64,000 nt of DNA, from assembly GCA_026874595.1 (NCBI GenBank), contig CM049309.1, forward strand, positions 92,464,723-92,528,722. Reading direction: 5' to 3'. The notes under the pieces were generated by a model that did no database searches, was not told the origin of the DNA, and worked only from the letters and a program-made list of their open reading frames with translations. Each line of letters begins with the position of its first letter. Positions within the stretch are counted from its first letter, which is position 1. Source of the stretch: Sipunculus nudus (taxonomy: Eukaryota; Annelida; Sipuncula; Golfingiida; Sipunculidae). The position numbers and the translations under genes were made by a program. Positions 1 through 12,176 of this stretch are shown here, in pieces.

Positions 1-2472
1 CTCCATCCCTTTAGAGTTTGGAAATATAAAGAAGGAAACTATATTAAAATGAAAGACATGCTCCAGAAAATTAACTGGGATAATATTGTACACAAAAAAG
101 AATATATCGACATAGTTAACGAAAAATTTACGTCCACAGTCCTCTGTATATCAGAACAATGCATCCCAGTAAAAACAGTTAAAAACATAACTACCAATAA
201 AGAATGGTTCACTCATGAACTAAAATTAATAAAACGCAAGTGCTTAAGAATCAGATCCAAAGCAATGAGAACCAAAAATACAAATGATTGGGAATTATAC
301 AAAAATTCACGTAACAAATTTAATGCTGAGGTCAGAAAAGCCAAAAGTAAATATCCTTTAAAACTAGCAAATGATCTGAAGGAAAATCTTCATAACAAGA
401 CATACTGGTGGAAAACCATAGACGGCCTTATGAAAGGAACAACACATAAGACACTACCACCACTGGACAAAGGAAATGAATTGTATGTTACACTACCCAA
501 AGAAAAAGCAGAACTGTTAAACAACCAATTTATACAACAAACAATACTAAACCACAATAGCAACTATGTTCCCTTAACACCAAGAAAAACAAATAACAAA
601 TTAGAAGAAGTACAATTCGAAATAAATGATATAGAATCAATTATGAAATCCCTAGATACAAGTAAATCTAAGGGACCAGATGATATACATCCCTTCATTC
701 TAAAGACATGTTATAAAGAATTATCATACCCTATTCAAAAAATCGCTGAACTTTCCTTTAACACAGGAAAACTACCTACCCTATGGAAAAAGGCAAATGT
801 CACACCTATCTTTAAAAGTGGTGATCCTAAACAACCAGTAAACTACAGACCCATATCACTAACAAGCTGTATATGTAAAATAATAGAGAAAATTATATTT
901 GCCAGAATGCTTAACTTCTTTAAAGAAAACAGAATTATATCAGCATACCAATCAGGATTTTTACCTAGAGACTCTGCAGTGTATCAATTAACAGACTTGT
1001 ACAATACTATCACCTATGATTTAGACAATGGAAAAGAAGGAATAGGAATCTTTCTAGATATAAGTAAGGCTTTTGATAAAGTCTGGACAGATGGCCTTCT
1101 CAGTAAGCTACTCTCAGCAGGAATAACAGGTAAACTGCACAGATGGTTATACAACTATTTAACAAATAGACAACAACGAGTTATTATAGAAAATGCTCCC
1201 TCGGAATGAAAATTCCTACAGGCAGGGGTACCACAAGGATCGATCCTAGGACCCCTACTCTTCTTAGTCTTTATCGACGACATAGGAGAAAAACTCACAA
1301 GTAATATTCGTCTCTTTGCGGACGATACAATGTTATACCTAGCCATAGAAAATCCCATCTGAGCAGCCCAGATACTAAATGCTGACCTTGAAAAGATTTA
1401 CCAGTGGTCAAGGAAGTGGCTAGTCACTTTCAATGCAGGAAAAACTGAATCGGTACTCTTTTCAAGGAAAACAGCACCTGTAAACCTCCCTGACTTATAC
1501 CTAAATAAAACAAAAATAACTAGACTCAAAATGCACAAACATTTAGGAATAATCCTTAACCATAATTGCAAATGGCAAGAACATATAAACTACATTGCAG
1601 CTAAAGCAATGAACAAACTTCTCATCTTAAGCAGGTTAAAACATCTCCTAGATAGAACAACCTTACAAAATATATATTTCTCATATATCAGACCACTCTT
1701 AGAATATGGAAACATCTTATGGAGCAACTGTACCCAGGAACAAGACCAGACACTTGAAAAAATACAACTGATAGCTGCAAGAATTGTAACGGGAGGGGTA
1801 AAAGGAACATCACATGAACTCTTATATCTTGAATCAGGATGGGAAACTCTCCAAAAGAGAAGAGAAAACAAACAAATCCTCCTTGTACATAAAATGAATA
1901 ACAACGAAAGTCCGCAGTATCTACGCATTCTTCTTCCACCTCCACATAGTAACATATATGAAACCAGATTTGTAATACACAACCTTACTCCAATACAAAC
2001 AAGAACTGATTTATATTTCAACTCTTTTCTCCCAAAATCAATCAGATTATGGAACCAAATGGATCTTGATAAGAAAGCTTGCTTGACAAGTGCCTCATTA
2101 AACTACCAATCGAAAAAATCAGCTCTAAGAACTAAAACACCTATGTACTACAACTCAGGAACCAGAAAATCACAAAAAATCCATGCACGCATGAGAATGA
2201 AATGTAGTGATCTAAATTATCATATGTACACAAGACATATTAGCGACACCAAAAAATGTCAATGTGGCCACCCATCAGAAGATCCCAACCACTACCTACT
2301 GCAATGCCACCTCTATAACTCCACTAGGAAAACATACTTACCTAGGGATACCCCATTAAAAGTTCTACTTTTTGGTGACCCAAAAATAGATGAAAAATCA
2401 AACAAGGAAATATTCGAATCGGTAGCAAACTTTATTGAAAACTCAAACAGATTCTACCATAAAATAATTTGA
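1..2472 (+). pseudogene. Non-LTR retrotransposon ORF2: reverse transcriptase and C-terminal Cys-His domain, decayed
   Basis: One frame runs from the window edge to TGA at 2470-2472, broken by two in-frame TGA codons (1207-1209 and 1360-1362). It encodes a LINE-type reverse transcriptase: LDISKAFDKVW (1054-1086, first catalytic Asp), [11 protein letters not shown] (1222-1254) and FADDTMLY (1315-1338, catalytic Asp-Asp). Near the end is C-x-C-x8-H-x4-C (from 2257), the Cys-His cluster common after the RT of jockey/CR1-like LINEs. The endonuclease part would lie before position 1. The RT would copy element RNA at a nicked chromosomal target, but the stops make this copy inactive in its present form. 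It lies antisense to the host gene, inside a family C element. The LINE clade is not resolved. Confidence 0.9.
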
Positions 2473-2802
2473 CGATTTTGACAAACTCATCCCACACCCA
2501 CCAAAACTCTCTCTCTCCTCTCAACTGGCACCTTACACTTTCCAAATCACAACTAAAAACATAGTCATTATGCTATCCACATCTTCCATGATACTTCAGT
2601 CATCAATATGTTAACATCACACCCCCCCCCCCCCGGCCATGCATCAGAAAATTACCACTTTAGAATTCAGGAGCAAGCTTCATAAGCTTTAAGTAGCTTG
2701 CGCTCAATCTATTGATACATGTTTATATTTATATATGTGCTCAGGTAGAATACCACATGAATGTACTCACTATGTATTGTGTCAATAAATCATTCAAACA
2801 AA
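2473..2802 (+). mobile_element. 3' untranslated tail of the non-LTR retrotransposon
   Basis: AT-rich sequence after the ORF stop, with a poly-C run at about 2621-2634. It ends in ...gtcaataaatcattcaaaca, after which family C sequence (cagtttccggtatatcac) resumes, as at 21381 and 41926. AATAAA at 2786-2791 could be a polyadenylation signal. There is no long poly-A tail; the end is a short A-rich string. Confidence 0.65.
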
Positions 2803-3124
2803 CCAGTTTCCGGTATATCACAAGGCTATCCAAGATCTTCGGTCACCCTGATTTTTGGACCAGTCCATGCAAGCTTACTCGAGATATTTAAGAATTTGTG
2901 ATATTTTCAGCAAAAATGGATCTATTCAAGGTCAGGGTCACTCTCCTAGCATAGGTCATGACCCCATTTTAAATAGGCCTTGTCCCCTTACTTATATCTA
3001 TATAAATGTAAAGTTTGAAAAAGATCAGTGAAATATTTTTTGAGTTATCCTGCTCACAAGGTTTTTCTGTGGCGGCGGCGGGACCGTCGTGAAACCATAG
3101 TATCCTGACTTTGTCTGGGGATAC
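2803..3124 (+). mobile_element. Family C element, 3' part (C1)
   Basis: Collinear with 21381-21697: the AGGTCA-rich core, the GGCGGCGGCGG stretch, and the terminal hairpin ending TGTCTGGGGATAC (3112-3124). The 5' part is beyond the window edge because the LINE is inserted in it. Confidence 0.85.
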
Positions 3125-4206
3125 AATAATACCATGCATGTGCCGCACCTTGATTCAGTTTCAGAGCCCATTTCAGAAATTAGGTGAATAAATTCAAACA
3201 AAATTCTTCTTTCCATCCTTCAGTTGTCTTTAGTCAGTTAAAAATATGCCCAATGCAGCAAATAGGGACTGCGCAAACTAATCACAGTTTAATGAATCCA
3301 CTCTACTTTTGACGATCTTAAAGGATTAAAAGAGTAGCTCAATTGTGATAGTATTTTCCTTCAGACTCTTTTAGTATACCAATACAATTATTTAACTTGA
3401 TATTTGCATTCAAATGTTACTTAACCTAGTAAGAAACAGCAATAATGGCATCGTTATCCAACGCAGCTGACTCTGGCACTGTACAAATCTTACCTGACAA
3501 TTGAACCCCAACTTTATATGTAATGATTCTGTTGTTATTCCTTAAATATAAGCATTGTATTTAAGCTGTCCAATTATTTTTATGTTTAAATGGTTAATCT
3601 AGTTTATAAACCACATTAGTACTACGGGGAAGTTGGTTGTAGTCTTGCACCGCAAAGAATAGTACTTAAATTCCATGAGCATCAGGTGGTTGGGACGCCT
3701 CCTAAGGCTGGGTGCCACCTTTATCATGGTTTTTCCTGAAACAAAACATGAACGGCTATTCCCCAGGGGGATCCTAAAAGTCAGGGTGTGACTTGTAATA
3801 AGGATGCAACTTCTGCAAAGACTTTTATGGTACATCTGTAATTGAAGATATAGTACAGCAGAATAACAGGCTTGTGCATGCAGCATCAACATGGACAAAG
3901 AACAAGATATTCTAATGAAACATGACAGTCAGACACTTGGTCACTGTGCAGGAAAGCAAGAATTTCATGAATCAAGGCTTATTTAAAACTAGAATTAAAT
4001 ATAAATATTGCATGGTCAAAATATGAATAAGGAATAATACCCAAGTCATGCACATTTGTTTAATCTTGAATATTCCTGTGAATATTTTGTGTGTTGTGAC
4101 AGAATAGTGGAAAGCTTCATGTCCAGATCAACACCTTGACTAACAGGACATGTTCAGATTTAATTAACTAATCACAAAGTATTGACCCGTATCTAAGTCC
4201 ACTTAC
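3125..4206. other. Unassigned intronic DNA
   Basis: Lies between the C1 end and the last visible exon. I see no repeat family, RNA gene or convincing exon on either strand. Open frames here are short and lack domain motifs. Confidence 0.5.
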
Positions 4207-4332
4207 CCTGGTCACTTGAATTTCTTAGTGTGGTGGCTGTCTGCCAGGGCCACATGTGTTCATTCAGTTCTGGATAGCCAACTTTAGTGGCGGCCAACAC
4301 AAGGACTTCATACTCTGTCTCAGGTTTCAACC
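4207..4332 (-). CDS. Exon: second half of FN3 domain 2
   Basis: This 126-nt exon is phase 1 to phase 1 (acceptor atttaag, donor gtaagt). It encodes GLKPETEYEVLVLAATKVGY, the FN3 L-x-P-x-T-x-Y motif of strands E-F, followed by an aromatic MWPWQTATT segment on the G strand and a linker ending NSSDQ (possible N-glycosylation site NSS). The Trp-Pro-Trp motif is unusual for FN3 and could be a useful search handle. It is the last host exon visible. The remaining 4.2 kb downstream hold transposon sequence and unassigned intron. Confidence 0.92.
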
Positions 4333-5515
4333 CTTAAATAAACAATGCATTTAATTTACCTTACTCAGGTTATTAGAATACCTGCTGCAATATATACTCT
4401 CACAACTAAATATAAACTAACTTTATAATCCCACCTCGAAATTAGTCCATTATCAGAATATAACACAAGTACTTTTACAATACTGATTTGGTGATTTGAA
4501 CATTCCTTGGAGTATGTACGTTCTGCTGTTCTCCTTACACATCATCATTTTCTGAACAATTTATGACTAAAAATGAAAGAATAAAAATAAACTAGACATT
4601 TTTTGGCATCGCAGATGCCACAGTATCCCCAGACAATTAATTCCCCTGGCCTTCAAAAATAGGCCCCCATCTTAAAAGCAAATACTGACACTTGGCAATC
4701 CACCAGGGTTTCTACAGATGTGACCTTCAAAAACAAGGTCAAGTTCACTAGTCTTTTTCAACAACTTATCATCTAACATTTTTCATTTTGGTTTTCAGAT
4801 ACATATACATCAACTGACTTGAGAATCAATATTTTTCACCAAGTATGGGAATAATGAAGGTCAAGGCCACTCCCATAGTAAAGGCCATAACCCCTATTTA
4901 AATATACCTCCTTCCATACCCCATATCTATGTAGATGCATAATATGAAAGAAATCTGTCCATTAGTATTTTTACTTATAATGCTCATGGTACTATCAAAT
5001 GGCAATGATTGGGGTGGAAAAGGTGGAAAAACATGAAAAGGACAATAGGTGGCGGCACCTGTCTTCCACAGAAGCCAAAGCTATCTTTGATTTACTGTTA
5101 ATTTGATTTTAGGACTATGCATACATCCCTTATTGAAATATTTAAGATTTTGTATGATTTTTACCAAATATAGAATTTTTCAAGGTCACGGCAACTCTCA
5201 TAAGAAAGATCATGACCCCAATTTAAAAATATGTAATCATATAACCCATATCCATGTATATACATAATATGAAAGAAATCTGTCTATTACTTTTTGACTA
5301 ATAATGCTCACAGTACTGTAAAAAGGCAATGATGGGGGTATTAAAAGGAACAAAAACAAAACAAGGCCTACAGGCCTAATGCAAACCTGTGCAAAGATTG
5401 GGAGTATGAATGGAGGTTTATTTTTTAAATTTAATATTGATCCTCTTAAGTCCTGCATATCCACGTTAGTCATTATGATTTCAGCCAAATGTTTCAGACC
5501 TGCAAGTTTCGAGAA

Positions 5516-6859
5516 TTCAAGAAATATGAGCTTGGATGTCTGCAGAGAAAACGTGAATGTAGGTGGTGCCACCTGTCATAAAATCGAGAAAGCTGTCCAG
5601 GATGTATAAACCTGCAAAATTTCAGGTGGAAAAGTCAAACCACTTCTGAGATATGAGTGATTTTATACCAAAGCAGATGAACAGATGGACGCTGTGCTAA
5701 AATGGTTGCAGATGGCACCACCAATTTTGCCTATGATGAAGATCTATGTGAGATCTATACACAAGCAAAATTTTGGCTCAATCAGTCGAACGGTTCGAGA
5801 AATATGAGCTTGGATGTCTGCAGATTAAAAGTGAATGTAGGTGGCACCACCTGTCATAAAATCGAGAAAGCTGTCCAGGATGTATAAACCTGCAAAATTT
5901 CAGGTGGAAAAGTCAAACCACTTCTGAGATATGAGTGATTTTTTCCCAAAGCAGATGAACAGATGGACGCTGTGCAAAAATGGTTGCAGGTGGGGCCACC
6001 AGTTTTGCCTATGTTGAAGAGCTATGTGAGATCTATACTCATGCAAAATTTTGGCTCAATCGGTCATACGGTTCCCTAGATATGAGCTTGAATGTCTGCA
6101 GAGTAAACATGAATGTAAGTGGTGCCACCTGTCGTAAATCAAAAAGCTGTCCAGGATGTATAAACCTGCAAAATTTCAGGTGGAAAAGTCAAACCACTTC
6201 TGAGATATGAGGATTTTATCCCAAAGCAGATGAACAGATGGACGCTGTGCAAAAATGGTTGCAGGTGGCGCCACCAGTTTTGCCTATGATGAAGAGCTAT
6301 GTGAGATCTATACACATGCAAAATTTTGGCTCAATCGGTCAAACGGTTCCCTAGATATGAGCTTGGATGTCTGCAGAGTAAACGTGAATGTAGGTGGCGC
6401 CACCTGTCATAAAATCAAGAAAGCTGTCCAGGATGTATGAACTGCAAAATTTCAGGCAGAAAAGTCAAACCGCTGAGTGATATTATCCCAAAGCAGATGA
6501 ACAGATGGACGCTGTGCAAAAATGGTTGCAGGTGGCGCCACCATTTTTAGTGTATGTTATAAAGCTTTCCATTTGTGCAAAATTTTTAGCCTGATCGGTC
6601 AAACTGTTCCCGAGATATGTGGGTTTATGTGTGGAAACTGACGCACAAATGGACGCTGGGCAGAGAGGAAAGGTCAGAGGTCAACCAAAAATAAGGGGGC
6701 AGCAGTTCACATGATCAGCAGACCGATCATAATTCCGAATTTTAAAAAACTCTGCCCAGTGGTTATGGAGGAGTTCTCCGGAAACCTATGCAGCAATGGC
6801 GGCAGCGTCGGCGTCCAACTGAAAACATAGTATCCGCAAAACTCAGTTTTGGCGGATAC
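5516..6859 (+). mobile_element. Family B element, 5'-truncated (B0)
   Basis: Tandem B core units (palindrome about every 140 bp: GGTGGCGCCACC and its A/T variants) and the complete B 3' hairpin GTATCCGC...GGCGGATAC (6830-6859). There is no B 5' end; D sequence changes directly into core near 5515, so a deletion removed the junction. The tract tcaaccaaaaataagg at 6681 is an empty site for the A1 insertion found at 42552. Confidence 0.8.
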
Positions 6860-7557
6860 AATGATTGTAGCTGGCACCACCAGTCTTATATACAACGAAG
6901 AGATATATAAATATGCCCAATGTCAGACTGATATGTCAAACCCCTCCTGTGAAATAAGCAGGGACATAGACTGTGCAAAAATTATTGTAGGTGGCGCCAC
7001 CAGTCTTATACACTATAAAGGTACCCGATATGTATAAACATGCCCGACTTAAGGCTGATGTATCAAATTCCTCTGTAGAAATAAGCGGGCGCATACACTG
7101 CAAAAGTCAATGTAGGTGGCACCACTTGTCTTGTTAATAAGAATACCATCAAACACGCATAGACAGGTCAAAATATCAGTCCAATACATCAAACTTCCCC
7201 AGAGTTTGATGCACTGAGCTGACAAGGCTTAGGTGAGTAAGGCAGTTGCCCCGGAGTGACCTGTGACAAATTGCTGCCTCAAGCTACTGCACTGAGTGAA
7301 CTCTTAACCGGCACCTGGCTAGACTGAGTGGACTTTTGACCTGTACCTGGCTGCACTGAGTGAACTCTTGACCTATTGCATAATTTGACACAGTTGGCAG
7401 TCTGCCAAAGCTATAAATAGATTCAGGCTGAACTTTGGTGCCAAATATGATGCAGTGAGCAGTCTTCCAAAGCTATAAATAGAATGCAGCTACTGCACTG
7501 AGAGAACTCTTGACCTCTACCTGGCTGCACTTCTTCCAATCCTGGCACTGTGCCAAA
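6860..7557 (+). repeat. Family D core units
   Basis: About 115-bp units beginning attgtagctggcaccaccag, then a ctgcactgagtgaactcttgacc section. The same series occurs at 24961-25750 in D3. Confidence 0.7.
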
Positions 7558-9953
7558 ACTAGATATTTCTTGGCACCGCAGGTGCCATAGTATCCCCAGA
7601 CAATTAATCCCCCCCCCCTTTAAGAATAGGCCCCCCATCTTCAGCAACAATTAATATCAGACCACACTCATAGAAAAAGTCATTCTCATAGAAAAGGTCA
7701 TGATCGAAATTTCAATATACATCATCCCCTAACCCATGTCTATGTATATGCATGAAATCTGTCCATTAGTTTTTGACTTAAAATGCTCACATTACTGTTG
7801 AGTGGCAATGATGGGGTATTAAACGGCACGAAAACAAGTAAAAGAATAACAGGTGGCACCACCTGTTTCCAGTACATGACAACACTACACAAGATCTTCG
7901 TTCAAGTTGATTTTTGGACCAATCAATGCATCCCTTATTGAGAAATTAATGATTTTGTGTGATTTTCACCATATATGGCAATATTCAAGGTCAAAGCCAC
8001 TCATTGGAAAGGTCATGACCCCTATTCAAATTAACATTATCCTATAACCCATATCCATGTATATGCATAATATGAAAGAAATTTGTCCATTAGTTTTTGA
8101 CTTATAATGCTCACAGTACTGATAAATGGCAATGATGGGGTATTAAACGGCACAAAACAAGTAAAAGAATAACAGGTGGGGCCACCTGTTTCCGGTACAT
8201 GACAATACTTTCCAAGATCTTCGAACATGTTGATTTTTGGACCAAAGCATGCATCCCTTATTGAGATATTAATGATTTTGTGTAATTTTCACCATATATG
8301 GCAATATTCAAGGTCAAGGCCACTCTCATAGGAAAGGTCATGACCCCAATTTATATATACATCATCCCATAACCCATGTCTATGTATATGCATAATATGA
8401 AAGAAATCTGTCCATTAGTTTTTGACTTATAAGGCTCACAGGTTATAAATGTACTGTTAAGTGGCAATGATGGGGTATTTAACGGCACAAAAACAAGTAA
8501 AAGAATAACAGGTGGCGCCACCTGTTTCCAGTACATGACATTACTATCCAAGATCTTCGGTCAAGTTGATTTTTTGGACCAATGCATGCATCCCTTATTG
8601 AGAAATTAATGATTTTGTGTGATTTTCACCATATATGGCAATATTCAAGGTCAAGGCCACTCATTGGAAAGGTCATGACCCCTATTCAAATAAACATTAT
8701 CCTATAACCCATATCCATGTATATGCATAATAGGAAAGAAATCTGTCCATAAGTTTTTGACTTATAACGTCACAGTACTGATAAATGGCAATGATGGGGT
8801 ATTAAACGGCACAAAACAATTAAAAGAATAACAGTTGGCGCCACCTGTTTCCGGTACATGACAATACTTTCCAAGATCTTCCATATCCATGTATATGCAT
8901 AATAGGAAAGAAATCTGTCCATAAGTTTTTGACTTATAACGTCACAGTACTGATAAATGGCAATGATGGGGTATTAAACGGCACAAAACAATTAAAAGAA
9001 TAACAGTTGGCGCCACCTGTTTCCGGTACATGACAATACTTTCCAAGATCTTCGAACATGTTGATTTTTGGACCAACGCATGCATCCCTTATTGAGATAT
9101 TAATGATTTTGTGTAATTTTCACCATATATGGCAATATTCAAGGTCAAGGCCACTCTAATAGGAAAGGTCATGACCCCAATTTATATATACATCATCCCA
9201 TAACCCATGTCTATGTATATGCATAATATGAAAGAAATCTGTCCATTAGTTTTTTACTTATAATGCTCACAGGTTATAAATGTACTGTTAAGTGGCAATG
9301 ATGGGGTATTAAACGGCACGAAAACAAGTAAAAGAATAACAGGTGGCGCCACCTGTTTCCGGTACATGACATTACTATCCAAGATCTTCAGTCAAGTTGA
9401 TTTTTGGACCAATGCATGCATCCCTTATTGAGAAATTAATGATTTTGTGTGATTTTCACCATATATGGCAATATTCAAGGTCAAGGCCACTCTCATAGGA
9501 AAGGTCATGACCCCAATTTAAATAAACATCATCCCATAACCCATATCTATGTATTTGCATAATATGAAAGAAATCTGTCCATTAGTTTTTGACTTATAAT
9601 GCTCACAGTACTGTCAAGTAGCAATTTTGGGGATATTAAACGGCATGAAAACAAGTAAAGAATAATAGGTGGCGCCACCAGTTTCTGGAACATGACAACC
9701 CTATCCATGATCTTCGATCAACTTGATTTTGGGATCAATCCATGCAAGTTTTCTTGAGATATTTAAGAATTTATGTGATTTTCCCCAAAATTGAACCTAT
9801 TCAAGGTCAAGGTCACTCTCCTAGTTGAGGTCATGACCTCATTTTAAATAGGCGTTGTCCTCTCACCCATATCTATACATATACCAAGTTTGGTAAAGAT
9901 ACGTGAAATTTTTTTTGAGTTATTGTGTCCAAAAGAAATCTCTGCGGCGGCAG
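7558..9953 (+). mobile_element. Family C element (C3) with amplified core, no 3' hairpin
   Basis: 5' end ACTAGATATTTC, hairpin TGGCAC/GTGCCA and GTATCCCCAGACA. Several long core units follow, each with aggtcaaggccactc, the IR GGTCATGACC and GGTGGCGCCACCTGTTTCC (for example 9342-9353). It ends near 9953 after the GGCGG stretch without the terminal hairpin, passing back into D1. Confidence 0.8.
8709..9052 (+). repeat. Exact tandem duplication of a 172-bp unit inside C3
   Basis: 8709-8880 and 8881-9052 read as identical, including two shared private changes (cataatagg and cagttggcgcc). This points to a recent local duplication. Confidence 0.85.
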
Positions 9954-10545
9954 CAATACAACAATTTATAGAGCTGACATCATCTTGGCTAATGGCCAAC
10001 ATCAAGGCACTGGCAATCTGCCAATGGTAAACCAAGTGCTGCCATCTGTAAACAAAAGTGATCCCTACTTGAAATAACTTTGAAATTTATTTTCCCAATA
10101 CAAAATGCTTTTCAGCTGACTTTTTATAAAAAAGAAATCAGGAATATATGTAAAATTATTACGGATGCATACTGAATGCAAAATCAAAACTAGAATACGG
10201 GTAGTCGACAAGCGACTACGTGTATCCGCCTAAATCAGAGTGGAACGGGTGGAGTGAGGCATGTATTGAGTGGCAAGGGAGAATAGAGTGAAGTGTTGCA
10301 TATAAGCATGGATGTCTGCAGCCAAATGGTGTATGTAGGTTGCGCCACCTACCACAAAATCCAACAAGTGACCCATGGGTCATGACGCTCAGCTGACTGG
10401 GAAGAGATTCGCAAAAGGAAATTTTATCACCAGAATGGTAGTATATACCCATTTAACTGAAGCATCAAACAGATTAACCAACAGGCCAAGATTTAGTCTG
10501 TATTTATATATCTCAAAAATAGAGAAAAATGTGTAAACTTTTAAA

Positions 10546-11717
10546 ACTAGAATACGGGTAACCAACAAGTGACTACATGTATCTGCCAAAATCGGATAGT
10601 GAGGCATGGATTGAGTGGCAAGGGGAAATAGAGTGAGGTATGTTGCATATTAGCATGGATGTCTGCAGCCTAAATGTGTATGTAGGTTGTGCCACCTACC
10701 ACAAATCCAGAAATCTGTCCAAGTTGTATACACCTGCAAAATTTTAGGCAGAAAAGTCAAACCACTACATGTATATGAGCGATTTTTGCCCATGGCAGAC
10801 AAACAGACAAACACTGTGCAAAAATCTTTGCAGGTAACCCCTCCAGTTTTGTGTATGATAAAGACCTATGTGAGATCTAAACACATGCACAATTTTGGCC
10901 CAATCGGTCAAATGGTTCCTGAGATATGAGCTTGGATGTGTCCAGCGTTAACTAGAATGTAGGTGGCGCCACCTGTCATAAAATCAAGAAAGCTGTCCAC
11001 GATGTATAAACCTGCAAAATTTTAGGCAGTTATGTCGAACCACTACAGAGAAATGTGTAATTTTAGGCCACGGCAGACTAACAGACAGACGCTGTGCAAA
11101 CATTGTTACAGGTGGCGCCACCATTTTTTGTGTATGTTACAGAGCTATCAAAGGGCTACATTTGTATAAATTTTATTTCCTGATCGGTCAAACGGTTCCC
11201 AAGATATAAGCTTCGATGTCATCAGCGTGAACGTGAACGTAGGTGGCGCCACCTGTCATAAAATCAAGAAAGCTATCCTGGATGTATACACATGACAAAT
11301 TTCAGGTGAATTAGTCAATTCACTGCAGAGATATGAGTGATTTTAACCCAAGGCAGATGAACAGATGGACACTGTGCAAACATGGTTACAGGTGGCGCCA
11401 CCATTTTTTGTGTATGTTATAAAGCAATCCAAGGGCTACATTTGTATCAATTTTATTTCCTGATCGGTCAAACGGTTCCCGAGATATGAGGGTTTATGAG
11501 TGGAAACAGACCCACAAATGGACACTGGATAGAGAGGAAAGGTCAGAGGTCAATGCAAATTGGTTAGGCACCAGTTCACATGTGACCCGATAATAGGTGT
11601 AAGTTTGGGAAAAATCGGTCCATTAGTCTCCGAGGAGCTCTCTGGAAACGAACGCCGCTACGGCGGAGGAACTCGGTCAAAAACATAGTATCCGCAAAAC
11701 TTCGTTTTGGCGGATAC
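10546..11717 (+). mobile_element. Family B element, complete (B2)
   Basis: ACTAGAATACGGG at the 5' end; core units; 3' hairpin GTATCCGC (11688-11695) with AAAAC/GTTTT pairing and GCGGATAC (11710-11717). 1172 bp. Also present at the same place in the A3 copies at 35796 and 56550. Confidence 0.85.
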
Positions 11718-12152
11718 AAAAATACAGGTGGCTCCACCAGTCTGCAGAAACTAATAACAAGGGACCTATGGGTCACGACGCTCAGCTGTTATATATAATA
11801 AAAAAATATTATTTAGAAATGAGGCACATGCTGGTTTTGTGTGGTAATAAATATAAGCTGTATTATGAGTTGTTGTTGTTTAGCTTATGTATGATTTTGA
11901 TAGTACCTTTGGAGACAGGGAAGAGGATTGATTTCATTTATTTTATTAACAAATGGAGTACTACTGTCACACAGATTTTGACTTGGCCATATAACTTATA
12001 AGCAGAACATATAATATAAGAGTTTAACTATTTATTAAAAAAATTACAAATATTGTCCCAAATATAATTTTTATTAAAAATAATAAGAGAATCATATGAT
12101 TTTTTAAAATGAAATATAACTGATATGATTATTAAAATAATATTAAAGAATA

Positions 12153-12176
12153 TATTCATGAATGCATTCATGAATA
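12153..12176. repeat. 24-bp perfect palindrome in A1
   Basis: Built on TATTCATGAAT/ATTCATGAATA and followed by GAAAGTAT...ATACTTTC. Kept without change in the copies at 42945, 52788 and 62607. Confidence 0.85.

Noticed and set aside
1590..2021. 143-codon minus-strand frame opposite the LINE ORF
   Set aside because: Shadow of the RT reading frame.
5379..7037. Series of 60-76 codon frames with similar sequences
   Set aside because: They are B-core and D-core tandem units; similarity between them is repeat homology, and the open stretches end at the same repeat positions.
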